From positions 450,732,980 through 450,796,979 of the forward strand of contig NC_085137.1 in assembly GCF_035046485.1 (NCBI RefSeq): a stretch of DNA of 64,000 bases, written 5' to 3'. Origin of the DNA: Aedes albopictus. Taxonomy: Eukaryota > Arthropoda > Insecta > Diptera > Culicidae. The notes under the pieces are model-generated. The model ran no database searches. It worked only from the letters and a program-made list of their open reading frames with translations, and was not told the origin of the DNA. Both the position numbers and the translations under genes were made by a program. Below are positions 11,880 to 21,725 of this stretch, in pieces. Within the stretch, counting starts at the first letter, position 1. Each line of letters begins with the position of its first letter.

Positions 11880-13857
11880 TTCTTCCGGTATCGTTCGTCA
11901 GGTTCCTTCTGCGATTGCTCAAGGAATTTCTTCGGCGGTTTTTCCAGGAATTCGTTTCAAGATTCCTCCAGGAATTGTTTCTGGCAATCCTCCAGAAGCT
12001 CTTTCTGGTATGTATTTTTAAGGGATATATTCCTGAGATTTCTAATGAGGTTCCATGCAGGACTCTTCCAGGAACTACTTCAGGGATTGTTCCAGAGATT
12101 CCTTTCAAAATTTCTTCAAGAAATCCGTATGAGATTAATCCGATAATTCCAGGATTGCTTAAAAAAATCATACCAGGATTCCTCCAACAATTCGTTCTGA
12201 GATTACCTCTGGAATTAGATGCTATATTCCCCCTGGGATTCTTCCTGAGGTTCCTACAGAAATACGTTCCGAGACTCCTCCAACAAATCGTTTTGAGAAG
12301 GATCTCCAGATTCCAGGATTCCAGGATTCCAGAATTCGTTCCGTGATTCCCCCAGGAATTCTTCTTGGGATTCCTCCAAGAATGCCTTCTGGTGAACGAC
12401 TCTTGGAGGAGCCCTAGAAAGAATTTCTAGAAAAATTACAGAAAGAGCTCTTTGAGATAATGTTGAAGAAAGAAGAGGAATTTATTTACGAATTCTAGAA
12501 GGAATTCCGGGTCAGAAAAAAAGATCTGGAGGAATTCTGGAATGAACATCAGGAGAAATCTCAGAAAGTGTAATCCTCGAAAGGAAGAATCCTGTTTGGA
12601 ACTTTTTGAAGAACCCTAGAAGATCTTCTTGAGGAATCTCAGAATGAACTCCTGGAGAAAAGTCAGAATTTCTTAAGGAATCCCGTAAGGAATTTCTAAA
12701 AAAAAATCGTAGATGGAATCCTGTAAGAAGTTCCGGGAACAATTTCAGAAAAAAATCTAAATCATAAGAGGTTCGTTTAACTCCTGAAAGAATCACATAA
12801 AGAACTTTTGAAGGAATACTGAACAAACCCCAGGAAAAATCTCATAACGAAGGGAAGTTCCTTCTAGGTTTCCTCCTCAAGTAGCTCCCTCCAAAAGTTC
12901 TCTTTGTGATTCTACCAGTAGTTAAAGAAATCTTCTTAGATTTCATCTGGGATTCCATCAAGAGTATTTTCCGAATGTCCTGACTCCTGATGACTCTAAG
13001 ACTTAGAGTAATCCGTTGGATTACTTAGTAATGATCCGTTTGGAATTCTCCAATGAATACCTTAGTCCAATAGTCCATTCTCCTGCAGCAGTGTTGTAAA
13101 AAAATCTTCATTTATCTAGGTTTCCTCCAATAGTTCGTTTTGGGATGATATTCCCAGAACAAACTGGAATTTTAGGAGTATTTCGAAGAAATTTCTAGAG
13201 GCACCTAAAAAGGAACTTGTGGACGAATCACGAAGGAATTTTGCAGTGAATCCCTGGAGCATTTCCGGAACTTTTGAATGCCTCCCTGTAGAAGTTCCTA
13301 GGGAAATCCTGGAAAAAATATCGTAGAGGAGGATTATCGGTAAGAACTTCTGAAGTAATCGCAGATCCCAAAGATCCCAGACACCGTCAGAAATCACCAT
13401 GGAAATCACTAAAGAAACTCTTGGAAAATCTCCGATGAACTTCTGAAGGAATCCAGAAAAAAAACCTGGAAGAATTTCATAAAGAGCTTCCTGAGAAATT
13501 TTAGGACGAACTGCTGGGTAATCCTGTGATAATTTCTGGAGAAAACAAGTGCGGAATCCCTGGAGGAATCTTGTAACGAATGTTTCGAGGAATCTCGGAA
13601 AGAATTCCTAAAAGAATCTCGGAAAAAAATCTTTGAGGGAATTTCTGGAGGAACCTCGGAACTTCTGGAAGAGTTTTAAGAGAATCCCGGAAAAAAAGAA
13701 GAATTCCAAAGGAAACTTCTGAAGGAATCCAAAATAAACTTCATGAACGATCTTATGAGAAGTTTAGGATATTTCGTGATAAATCCCGGGAAGAGTTCAG
13801 GGAGGACTCACTCAAAGAATTCCTGACGGAAACACGGAAAGAATACTAGCAGAGATC
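11880..13857. repeat. decayed 12/24-bp motif field, both orientations
   Basis: From 11,880 to about 12,410 the words GGATTCCTCCAG, GGAATTCGTT and GGATTCTTCC run in the orientation of the main array. From about 12,410 to 13,857 the complementary words GGAATTTCTGGAG, GAATCCCGGAA and CTGAAGGAATCC dominate. The switch marks an inversion or two independent arrays. No reading frame survives, so this is old non-coding repeat. Confidence 0.6.
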
Positions 13858-14472
13858 TCGATAGAAACTCCATGTGGAACACGTGACATGACGTAACGAT
13901 CAGGCTAAGGCCTGGGTGGCCTCTGCTGTATACATAGTAGTCGTCTTCATTCCATTCGGTCCGCACTCTGCGTAGGGTCCGCAGTTCGTCCTCCACTTGG
14001 TCGACCCACCTACCCGACTAGAAGATTCTAACAAAAATATAACATTACTATAACAAACCCTGATATTTATAACTCATTGTGATATAATCAAGTTTTAATA
14101 TCTTTGGAGTTTAAAAATATTATATCTCAATTATATCATATTATGTTATAAATGTTGTTTAATAACTCATTTCAATTACTTGACATTCAGACAATCATTT
14201 TGTACAATATTATCAAAATATGATAGGAACTAGTTTTCTTGAAGCTAATTTTGTTATAATATTGATCAGATCATAACAAAATAGGTTATTATTTTGATTA
14301 GACCGGTGTACTTTTAGTTACAATTTTAGTTATTTTAACATCATCCTGCACCTAATTTATAACATTATAAGTTATAGATATTTTTTATAACATCATAACA
14401 CAATGTGTTATAAACTTGATAGATTTTTCTAGTTGGGTAGCTCGCTGTTCACCACGTCTTCTTGTGGAACAC
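13857..14472 (-). pseudogene. retrotransposon ORF C-terminal fragment, split by a MITE
   Basis: Removing the element at 14,013-14,437 together with one TA joins a minus-strand frame reading STRRRGEQRARWVDQVEDEL. The RWVDQ-x-DL motif also occurs near the C-terminus of the RTE-like element at 40.9 kb (RWVDQMQRDL), so a relic of a related non-LTR element is likely. Upstream and downstream parts are lost. On the left it runs straight into decayed 24-bp repeat sequence. Confidence 0.45.
14013..14437. mobile_element. AT-rich TA-flanked TIR element, 425 bp
   Basis: The ends are CCCGACTAGAA and its inverted partner TTCTAGTTGGG, each flanked by TA. The interior is AT-rich with repeated TATAAC and GTTATA words. 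It interrupts a retrotransposon frame that closes in phase when the insert and one TA are removed. Elements at 30.75 kb and 34.1-34.4 kb share the CCCG-TCAGAA-like end and the GTTATAA-rich core. Confidence 0.8.
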
Positions 14473-14574
14473 ACACAACTTATTTACGTATCTCAAACAA
14501 AAGCACAGTGAAAATTTTCATAAGTAAGTTGCATAGAACATCAACAAACCCACCTCACCGAAGAAGCAGATACA

Positions 14575-14690
14575 GTGTCTCATTTATCATCTGGCTAACA
14601 ACTCGATGAAATAGCCGTGGAGATATCGTGGCTAACTGACAGACAGCAGACCAGTGTTCGAATCCACGCCAAAATTTTACTTTATATGGT
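14575..14690 (+). other. tRNA-like segment, possible SINE head
   Basis: GTGTTCGAATCCACGCC looks like a tRNA T-arm with a box B, preceded at the right spacing by TCGTGGCTAACTGA, a poor box A. A stem with GCCGTGG near 14,613 is incomplete. This is a tRNA pseudogene or an old SINE head, not a functional tRNA. Confidence 0.25.
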
Positions 14691-14859
14691 TTGTCTACCG
14701 ATTTGATTCTACCATTCTACCGATTTCTATCTCGACTTTAACCCTATCAGAAGATGAAAATTTGTGTCAATCGGACCGTTCCATTATGTGCTTCCATGAG
14801 AACTTAAATTTACACTAATTTTTCTTATGAAGCCATGATTTTGAGGCTCAATAAGGGTA

Positions 14860-16327
14860 CACTGAAAAAAGGGACATGGTAATTTTGACTGTATCGAGGG
14901 TGAAATTAAAAACTTTTACCACTTGATTTTCGTAGACCATACCTTATTCTTGAAACTACTAGTCGCGGGGTTTAATTTACCATGTTGTTCTATGTTTACA
15001 TTTTATGGTATTTTTAAATCATATTTTTAGTCCATTTTACCATGCGCAAGACAAACAGCATAGTACGTTTAACCATCGTTATTTGGTTTAGATTACCATG
15101 CGCGTGGTTCAACGGGCAGTGTCACCTCTTATGTTTACGTTTCAAAACATTGCATATGAACACATTCTATTAGTTTTATAATATATTTTGTTGCTTTTTA
15201 TCAAATGATTTAAATAATTACAGTTTATTTTATCAGATGAGGCAGTTCGTGTGGCATCCGTTGCTGAAACTGTGGGAGAACCCGGCAGCCAAGTAATAGC
15301 CGAATTTGGATGATTAGATCTCGACTGCATCAGCACCATCAGCATCAGATATCCGGCCAGTGATGCGATGCCTTTTAGCTCTGTTATTGACCTAAACGTA
15401 GGGAACGTAGGGAACAGCCCTACTAATCAGTGTCTGACTACCGCAGTATCACGTGCCGCGCCGTATATCAGCAGCGGTTTAGTTGCAAATTCAGATCTAT
15501 TCATCACTTTTTCTGTGGTTTGTTTTCCGGTCCCTACCAGAAAAAATAAATTAACACGACTGAAAATTTATATAAATTGCTTATTTTACCTTCATCAGCA
15601 GAACCATTTACAGCGACAGTAACTTCCGGCCAAGACGTGAAAGTTACTGTCGTAGTACTTCTTAACGTCGTCAATCTGTTCCAGAACGCTGATGCAAAGC
15701 CTCTGATGGAAGGTTCCCGGATTCAACGGATCAGGAATAGTTCCGGTGCGACTTCCACTAACTTCCGCCTTTCCTCCATGGTGTTCTTATTTGCCAGATC
15801 CGAGATTGTTGCCGTCACTTTGGTGGCCGCATTTACTCCGAGTTCCATTTGCTTGGTTGCATGTAGGTTCTCCCAGGGCAAAGGTGATGTGGTTCGATTC
15901 ACAAACGGAATTATTTTTTCGGTCAAGTAGGTTTCCCCTGATGTTCTGCGAAAGGAGTATTGGATTAGATGTTATTGATTATTAAATAGAATTGCAATTT
16001 AAGATAATATCTCTCACCGTGGTCACATTTTACTAACAAAAGGAGTCGATGCAATTATTGCCAAAGTCTGTTATGGCTATAGGGTTTGTTTTGACTATGC
16101 AAAATAGTAAAGATAATCATAAAAACAGTTCTGAAAAACAAGAAAGGCGCAGTCCATTTGACTACGTTGCATAGTACTGATCACTATACGTCCGGTTGTC
16201 AAATTATGGTAATTTTTAGGAAAACATAGTTGTCAGTATTGAAAATATAGTCATCATTACTATATTTGGGCATGGTAATATTAAACATGGCTGAATAGTT
16301 CATTTTACTCTAAAATTTATTTCAGTG
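14860..16327. mobile_element. TA-flanked TIR element carrying gene-like sequence
   Basis: The left end CACTGAAAAAAGGG and the right end (minus strand) CACTGAAATAAATT share 11 of the first 12 bases, and TA flanks both ends. The outer 250 bp on either side are AT-rich with repeated ACCATG words. The inner 15.14-15.95 kb has balanced composition and codes on the minus strand, so it looks like cargo. No transposase is visible. The short TIR makes the boundaries less certain than for other elements here. Confidence 0.6.
15142..15945 (-). pseudogene. captured spliced gene fragment, unknown protein
   Basis: I do not recognise the protein. On the minus strand an acceptor (CTCCTTTCGCAG) at 15,946 opens a frame reading TSGETYLTEKIIPFVNRTTS, then PLPWENLHATKQMELGVN and TMEERRKLVEVAPELFLI. 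It runs to a donor GAAG/GTAAAA at 15,589. A 56-bp intron (15,534-15,589) ends in TTTCTGGTAG. The second exon continues in phase with TGKQTTEKVMNRSEFATKP and, much further on, SITELKGIASLAGYL. Two TGA codons interrupt the frame (15,723-15,725 and 15,427-15,429), with no TAA or TAG until 15,142. A possible upstream intron spans 15,946-16,017. The short intron is typical of mosquito genes. The plus strand is also open at 15,577-15,930, but its composition is less protein-like. Confidence 0.5.
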
Positions 16328-17199
16328 TAGCTGATTATCTTGGAGAAATACAAGGTTGGCTCCATCCAGTGTTGCGCATTATCATGACCATCATGAGAAA
16401 ATCGTTAGATCCGATTGCTGTTATAACCTTTTCCTAGTGATACGAAGCAGTTAGCAGATGACGCCTGAAATGAAATACATTTTGTGAATTTCACCCTGTA
16501 CCTCTTTGTAAGGATGGTAGTTTTTTTAATTTATTTTTATTTGTGAATTTTAACTTAAGCTAATTTTCTTCACACCGAGGATGGTAGTTGTTGAGTGTTG
16601 AGAGGCGGGTTGTGATATGTCGTAGACAGAACGCGCTCAAAGCAGCGCTTTGTGTGTGCGTTCAAAATTGCGCTGTTGTACCGTTGTGAGTGCTCCAGCA
16701 ATTGCCCATTGCACGGTGACGTCATCAAGAAATCGCTCTCTTTCTCTCCTACGGGAAATTAGAAAACAACAGGACCAACACCTGTCAAATTTGACAGGTA
16801 CCGGTCCTGTTGTTTTTAAACTCTCTGAAGGAGCAAAAGAGATAGAATTTCGCCGTGAAGTGGTCTATAAGCAATGAGCGAAAGAGAGAGAGAGTCATGA
16901 CAAACATATCCATATTAGTGGTGATGGTCACAAAACGCGGATGGTGGGTAACATGTATGTGATTTAGTTTTTTTTGGGTTATTATAGAGAGCAAATTAGA
17001 AAATGCAAAGACGAGGTGATACAAGGTTGGTTTTTTATCATCCGGTGTGATGAGTCACAACACTCGCTGCACCATTACTCTGGATAGCGCAGTGTGGGCA
17101 GAATACGGTGCGGTATCATAATGTGATGCCATAGTAACCCAGGTCTTGATTATGCATGTTTCTGTAGCATTACATCCAAACATGCAGTGCTGTGATAAA
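16328..17199. other. anonymous sequence with one palindromic element
   Basis: Only the hairpin element at 16,702-16,875 stands out. GA and AG microsatellite runs flank it near 16,880-16,895. No domain or exon is visible. Confidence 0.45.
16702..16875. mobile_element. palindromic MITE around a perfect 20-bp centre
   Basis: The centre ACCTGTCAAATTTGACAGGT (16,780-16,799) is a perfect palindrome. Outside it AACAACAGGACC pairs with GGTCCTGTTGTT, and CTCTTTCTCTCC pairs more loosely with GGAGCAAAAGAG. TTGCCCATTGCAC and GTGAAGTGGTCTATAAGCAA form the outer arms. Transcripts would form a long hairpin. Confidence 0.7.
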
Positions 17200-18560
17200 G
17201 TTCTAGGAAGATTGTTTCAAAGAAATTCTTTAAGAAAATCTCCCAGAAATTTCCCAAAGTAATTTCTAAAGCAATTACCGAAACTTCTTAAACCAAAGAA
17301 GTTTCCATGAGATTTGATGGAGAATTTTTCAATGTAATATCTGATAAAAACCCTAAATAAATTTTAGAAGCAAGTTTCATAGAAATTGTCAAAGGCACTG
17401 CGTAAAAATCTGCTGCGTAAATCTCTAAATACATCGCTGAATAATTCCAGTCTAGAATTAGTCTGTGTTAAAATACATGATAAAAAATCTGAACAGTTCT
17501 CGAAGAAATTGTCTATAGAATGTACAAAGAAATTTTAGAAAGGCTTTGCAAATTAATTTCTGTAGGAGTTTAGGAGCTGACAAAAGACTCCCCAAAAGAA
17601 ATGGTCACATGAAACCTAAACGAAATTGATAAAGGAATTCACAGAAGGATTACCGAAGAAAATCACAAATCTAATGTAGAAGGAATTATTCAAGACATTT
17701 CCAAACAAATTTGGGAATAAAATCCCAATGTTATGGCCGAATGATTCACAAAAAGCATTACCGAAATAATTCCAAAAATTGTTGCATACATAAAAAAACA
17801 CACATTTTGAAATAATTTTTAAAATACTTGGATAACTACTAAAATGTTTGGCGGCGAAATTCCCAAAAACAATTCTGAAGGATTGACCAATAAATTGCTA
17901 AATAAAGCCCTTAAAATATTTATTTTCGAAGCACTTTTCAAGGAAATTGGGTTTCTAAGTTTTGGAAATATATTGATTTTAAACCTTTTTTCTGATGTTT
18001 TGAATCTTTTTCTGAGCTTCCCTTATTTTTTTTCAAATTTTTAGAACTTTATTTTGGTGCCTCAAATAATTTTCAAAAAGATTTTTATAAATCATCTTTT
18101 GACAGCTGGGCAACTGCTTGACAGCTCCGCCCAGTATCACATGCGACCATGGGGGATTCGACAAATAATTCCCATACAAACTAAAACTGATTTTTAAATA
18201 GGTTCCCGGACACCAAAATTCATAAAAAAAATGGATTTTGGCTCAGTTTGGAATGCAGATTAAGAATATGGAATCATCAACATCGCTGAAGAAGCCAATT
18301 ACCGAAAATATTTGCATAACATGCATCAATCCTTTTTTGAAAGAAATTCAAAATTTATTTCCGAAAAAAAATCGTTAAAGAAATTGCGGGAGAATCAGAC
18401 AAAATTTACAAAGCATCCCCAAAGTCTTAGTCGCTTAAATTTCCAGAGAACGTACTAGTCCCCAAAGAAATTTCCGGAAAAATATTTTTTCCAACAAGTT
18501 CAAAATGAATTTCCGAGAAAATTGTCTGAGAAATTGTCAAACATAACCAGGAAACTGAAG
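17200..18560. repeat. AT-rich decayed short-word repeat
   Basis: GAAATTCC, GAAATTTCC and CCGAAGAAAAT words recur every 12-20 bp across 17,200-17,800 and again 18,300-18,540, with an AT-rich gap between. This may be another decayed relative of the 12-bp minisatellite half-unit, but the match is loose. Open frames of about 65 codons in the middle show no domain. Confidence 0.4.
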
Positions 18561-18981
18561 TTGTCAAAATAGTGTTGTTTATGGGAATCAATCTGCCGTG
18601 AATCTCAAGTCAGTCCCGTCTTTTTGTACAACGACGTGGTTGCGAGACTAGGTTTGAGCTGCAAAATGATCTATGCCGACGATCTTAAAATATATTTGGT
18701 TGTACGATCAGTAGAAGACTGCCACCGATTACAAAGTTTGCCTGACCAGTTCGTTGATTGGTGCCGACGAAATCAATCGATTATCATTATTCCAAAGTGC
18801 TCCGTTATGATGTTTCGCCTCTTAAAAAAGCCTAAATTTTTTGACAACGAAATCAATGGAACAGTACTGCAAAGAGTTTTAGAAGTTACCGATCTCGGAG
18901 TACAGCCTGGATTCTCTGGCTGGGTCACGATCGCACCCCGATTAGCGAATCATGTTCTTTCGTTGGAGCAACTGAAAACTG
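18561..18981 (+). pseudogene. non-LTR reverse transcriptase fragment
   Basis: A plus-strand frame from 18,624 contains the RT catalytic motif as MIYADDLKIYL. It is followed by DQFVDWCRRNQ and by NGTVLQRVLEVTDLGV, the usual order after motif C in Jockey-like non-LTR elements. The preceding 60 bp keep traces of the LP-GS and SPVLF region but with a stop and a shift. At 18,982 the frame is cut by a palindromic MITE. Only about 120 of several hundred RT residues remain. Confidence 0.8.
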
Positions 18982-19148
18982 CCCAAGCAACACAAATGTA
19001 CTATAAGAGTTACGACAGCGCAAGTTTTGGTTGTATAAAAGTTAATTTGACGTAATTCTAGCATAGTGCTAGAATAACGTCAAATTTACTTCTATAAAAT
19101 CAAAACTTGCGCTGCCGTAACTCTTATAGTACATGTGTGTTATTTGGG
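18982..19148. mobile_element. hairpin MITE, about 167 bp
   Basis: This is an almost perfect inverted repeat. AACACAAATGTACTATAAG at the left pairs with CTTATAGTACATGTGTGTT at the right, and CAGCGCAAGTTTTG pairs with CAAAACTTGCGCTG, around the centre TCTAGCATAGTGCTAGA. It sits at the end of the RT fragment. CCCAA occurs at both outer ends. No clear TSD. Confidence 0.8.
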
Positions 19149-19381
19149 TGGTCAAAATGCTCTAAATACACGCAAGTGACAAGAAATACGTCACGAAACA
19201 CTCACATACTTGCACAAACGTTCTGTATACAGGAGCTGCGATGCTACGGCGGTCAGACGTCAAACTCGTTTTGACATTGACAGTGCTTTTTAGTTGGGTT
19301 TTGCCCCAATCAGTGAACATCCAACCATCGAGACAGCTCATCTAACGAGCCTTCAACGAACGAATCGGCACTGTAGTATTA
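19149..19381. other. short anonymous spacer
   Basis: No gene or repeat is recognised. One ATTTGGG-to-ATTAG stretch of mixed composition separates two MITEs. Confidence 0.4.
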
Positions 19382-19551
19382 GGGGGCCTACATACCAGTC
19401 AAACTGTTGGTCAAACCAGGCCACACGGTAGAACAACTCGCTCAGACTTGTGCTATGTTTGATTGTTTGTGACAAACATTGTGTCAATCGGAGCGAGCTG
19501 TTTTTTGGCCACACGATGTTTGACCAACCGTTTGACTGATGTGTAGGCCCC
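19382..19551. mobile_element. MITE with 35-bp TIRs and ATTA flanks, 170 bp
   Basis: The left end GGGGGCCTACATACCAGTCA pairs with the right end TGACTGATGTGTAGGCCCC, and the TIR continues with GTTGGTCAAAC and GTTTGACCAAC. ATTA is present immediately outside each end, possibly a 3-4 bp TSD. The core reads ATTGTTTGTGACAAACATTGT. No coding capacity. Confidence 0.8.
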
Positions 19552-19582
19552 ATTAGCGTTAGCGTTAGCGTTAGCGTTAGCG
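19552..19582. repeat. hexamer microsatellite, TTAGCG x5
   Basis: Five tandem TTAGCG units directly abut the right end of the MITE; the first TTA is part of its flank. The similarity to insect telomeric TTAGG is superficial. Confidence 0.85.
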
Positions 19583-19731
19583 TAGTTATGGTATACTTCG
19601 TAGATTGGATACTTACAACATTCATGTACCTTTTGCTAATCTTGCTCGGATTGCTTTTCGGAACAAAGCTGGGGAGTTAACTTCGCTCTAATCTTATGCA
19701 AGAATACCAAAAGCACAAATGTCATTATTCC

Positions 19732-19894
19732 CGGCCACGCCCATCTTTACCGTAACTTGGGATAGGGGAAGGAAATGTTGATGTAGCACTTATATAAGAG
19801 GCCTCCGACTCAGTGACACTCCCATAAGTACTACGGAGTGGGTGGTTGGGAGATGTATTATGTAGGTCAAGGATTCGCCTGAAAAGCTGACGAT
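19732..19894 (+). repeat. dispersed repeat fragment (family of 27.1 and 28.8 kb)
   Basis: CCGGCCACG-CC followed by an AGGGGAAGGAA-TGTT block matches the corresponding blocks at 27.21 kb and 28.94 kb. The copy is broken on the right by the foldback element at 19,895. The family itself is not identified. Confidence 0.5.
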
Positions 19895-21165
19895 TAGACT
19901 GCGGCTTATTTTTCAAAAGTTGTTGAAACCTGGAATTCGTAAGCTCTTTTGGATTCAAATGACACAAAAAGAGAAACCTCTGAGTTTAAGCCAAAAATAT
20001 TGAGATTTAGAGGTCGCGCAATCGCTTCAAAGTCGAATTTTCGAGTAATAAAAAGGTGTTTTCACTTCAAGTGCCATAACTTTCTCAATTTTCAACCGAT
20101 TTTCAATCTTTTTTTATGAATTTCTCACAAATTGAATTTTCAATAAACTCGTAGAACATCATTTTTTACAAAGTTACGGTAAATATGAGTTTTTTAAGAT
20201 TTAATTAATTTTTTTCTTCTTTTTACAAAAATTTTTAACTCTAGAGTCCTATAACTTTTTAACCGTTTGACCAATTTTAATTTTTTTAGCTTGCTTTTGT
20301 AGATATTTTTGTTGCCTAAGAATGCTGCGAATAAACTGTACCTTTCAAAAAACGTTTCAAAATAGATAAATATCAAAAACTGTTCAGAAACACGTATTTT
20401 CACACGTAGTTTTCATGCTTAGTTTTGGGCTCAAAGTGAAAAAATTATTCTCAATAATCATATGGAAGCCTTAAACTTCAGTTTTTGGAGTGTTCTGAAT
20501 CAAAAAAATATTTTCATGTTCGAAATGCGAGAAAAAAAAATTGAAAAAAAATCCTCCAATGCATTCCATATCCCTAAATATGATGCTAAGTATCTGGTTT
20601 GGAGTAAAAAATTGCAAATAATCGTCGAAAACTCCAATTTTGGATGAAAAAATCAAGTTTTAAGGCATGTTTTGATAGTTTTTGGTGAAAAGTATTATAA
20701 AAATGACTACTTTGATGAAAAGTTTGTTTAGGACAAAGATAGACAACAAAAATATCTACAAAAGCAAGCTAAAAAATTTAAAATTGGTCAAACGGTTAAA
20801 AAGTTATAGGACTCAAAAGTTAAAAATTTTTGTAAAAAGAAGAAAAAAATGAATTAAATCTTCAAAAACTCATATTTTGCGTGACTTTGGAAAAAAATGA
20901 TGTTCTACGAGTTTATTCGAAATTTAATTTGTGAGAAATTCATAAAAAAAAGATTGAAAATCGGTTTAAAATTGAGGAAGTGATGGCACTTGAAGTAAAA
21001 ACACCTTTTTATTACTCGAAAATTCAACTTTGAAGCGATTGCGCGACCTCTAAATCTCAATATTTTTGGCTTAAACTCAGAGGTTTCTCTTTTTGTGCCA
21101 TTTGAATCCAAAAGAGCTTACGAATTCCAGGTTTCAACAACTTTTGAAAAATAAGCCGCAGCCTA
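19895..21165. mobile_element. hAT-like foldback element, 1,271 bp
   Basis: Long inverted arms of about 425 bp (19,895-20,320 and 20,735-21,165) start TAGACTGCGGC and TAGGCTGCGGC. An 8-bp duplication CTGACGAT flanks the element (19,887-19,894 and 21,166-21,173). The 8-bp TSD and TAG-starting TIR fit the hAT superfamily. The core is AT-rich and has no transposase. A lone terminus of the same family lies at 44,728-44,773 and ends in GCCGCTCCCTA. Confidence 0.88.
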
Positions 21166-21237
21166 CTGACGATGGACCCACGGCATTGGTTGTTTAGTTG
21201 GTTAAAATTTAATCTTTTGAAAGCCGGCAATCAAAAG

Positions 21238-21725
21238 AGATTTTTTTTCTATTTATTGTTTAAATAATTATGTTTCTGCTCAGTAAGAGGCCCAAGCAGA
21301 ACCGATCCCTCCAGGGTCATCGGAACATTACAATAAATGTTTGAAACGCGTGAAAAAAAAATGGCGATCCGAGAAAAAAAACTCAATTTAAATAAAAAAC
21401 GCAAAAACATCTCAATTTATTAAAAAAAAAAATACGTAAAACGAGTTGAAAAAAAATAAAATGTATTATATTTAGATTTTTTTTCTATTCATTGTATAAA
21501 TAAGTATGTTTCGGCTAAGTGTGAGGCACAAGCAGAATTGATTAAAACGCAAGGAAAAAAAATTGGTGACTCGAAAAAAAAAATAACAAAATAAAAAAAT
21601 AAACAAAAAATCGCGTTACACATCTCAATTTATCTAAAAAAATAAATAAAATAAAACAAAATCGCGTAAAACGAGTAAAAACCATGATTGGCAATCCGAA
21701 AAAAAAAAACAATTTTTCTAAAAAA
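21238..21725. repeat. A-rich tandem duplication, about 238-bp unit
   Basis: GATTTTTTTTCTATTTATTG with the following TATGTTTCTGCT and AAGCAGAA words recurs 238 bp later as a diverged copy. Both are followed by AAAAAAA runs, an ATCTCAATTTAT word and CGTAAAACGAGT. A third partial unit ends near 21,725. Probably two and a bit tandem units of an A-rich repeat. Confidence 0.65.

Noticed and set aside
15577..15930. 117-codon plus-strand frame as the true gene at this locus
   Set aside because: It is uninterrupted, but the minus strand gives a more natural protein and an in-phase intron junction, so I prefer the minus strand; not fully excluded.
19552..19582. Telomere-like TTAGCG repeats
   Set aside because: Only five units, not the insect TTAGG sequence, and internal next to a MITE; an ordinary microsatellite.
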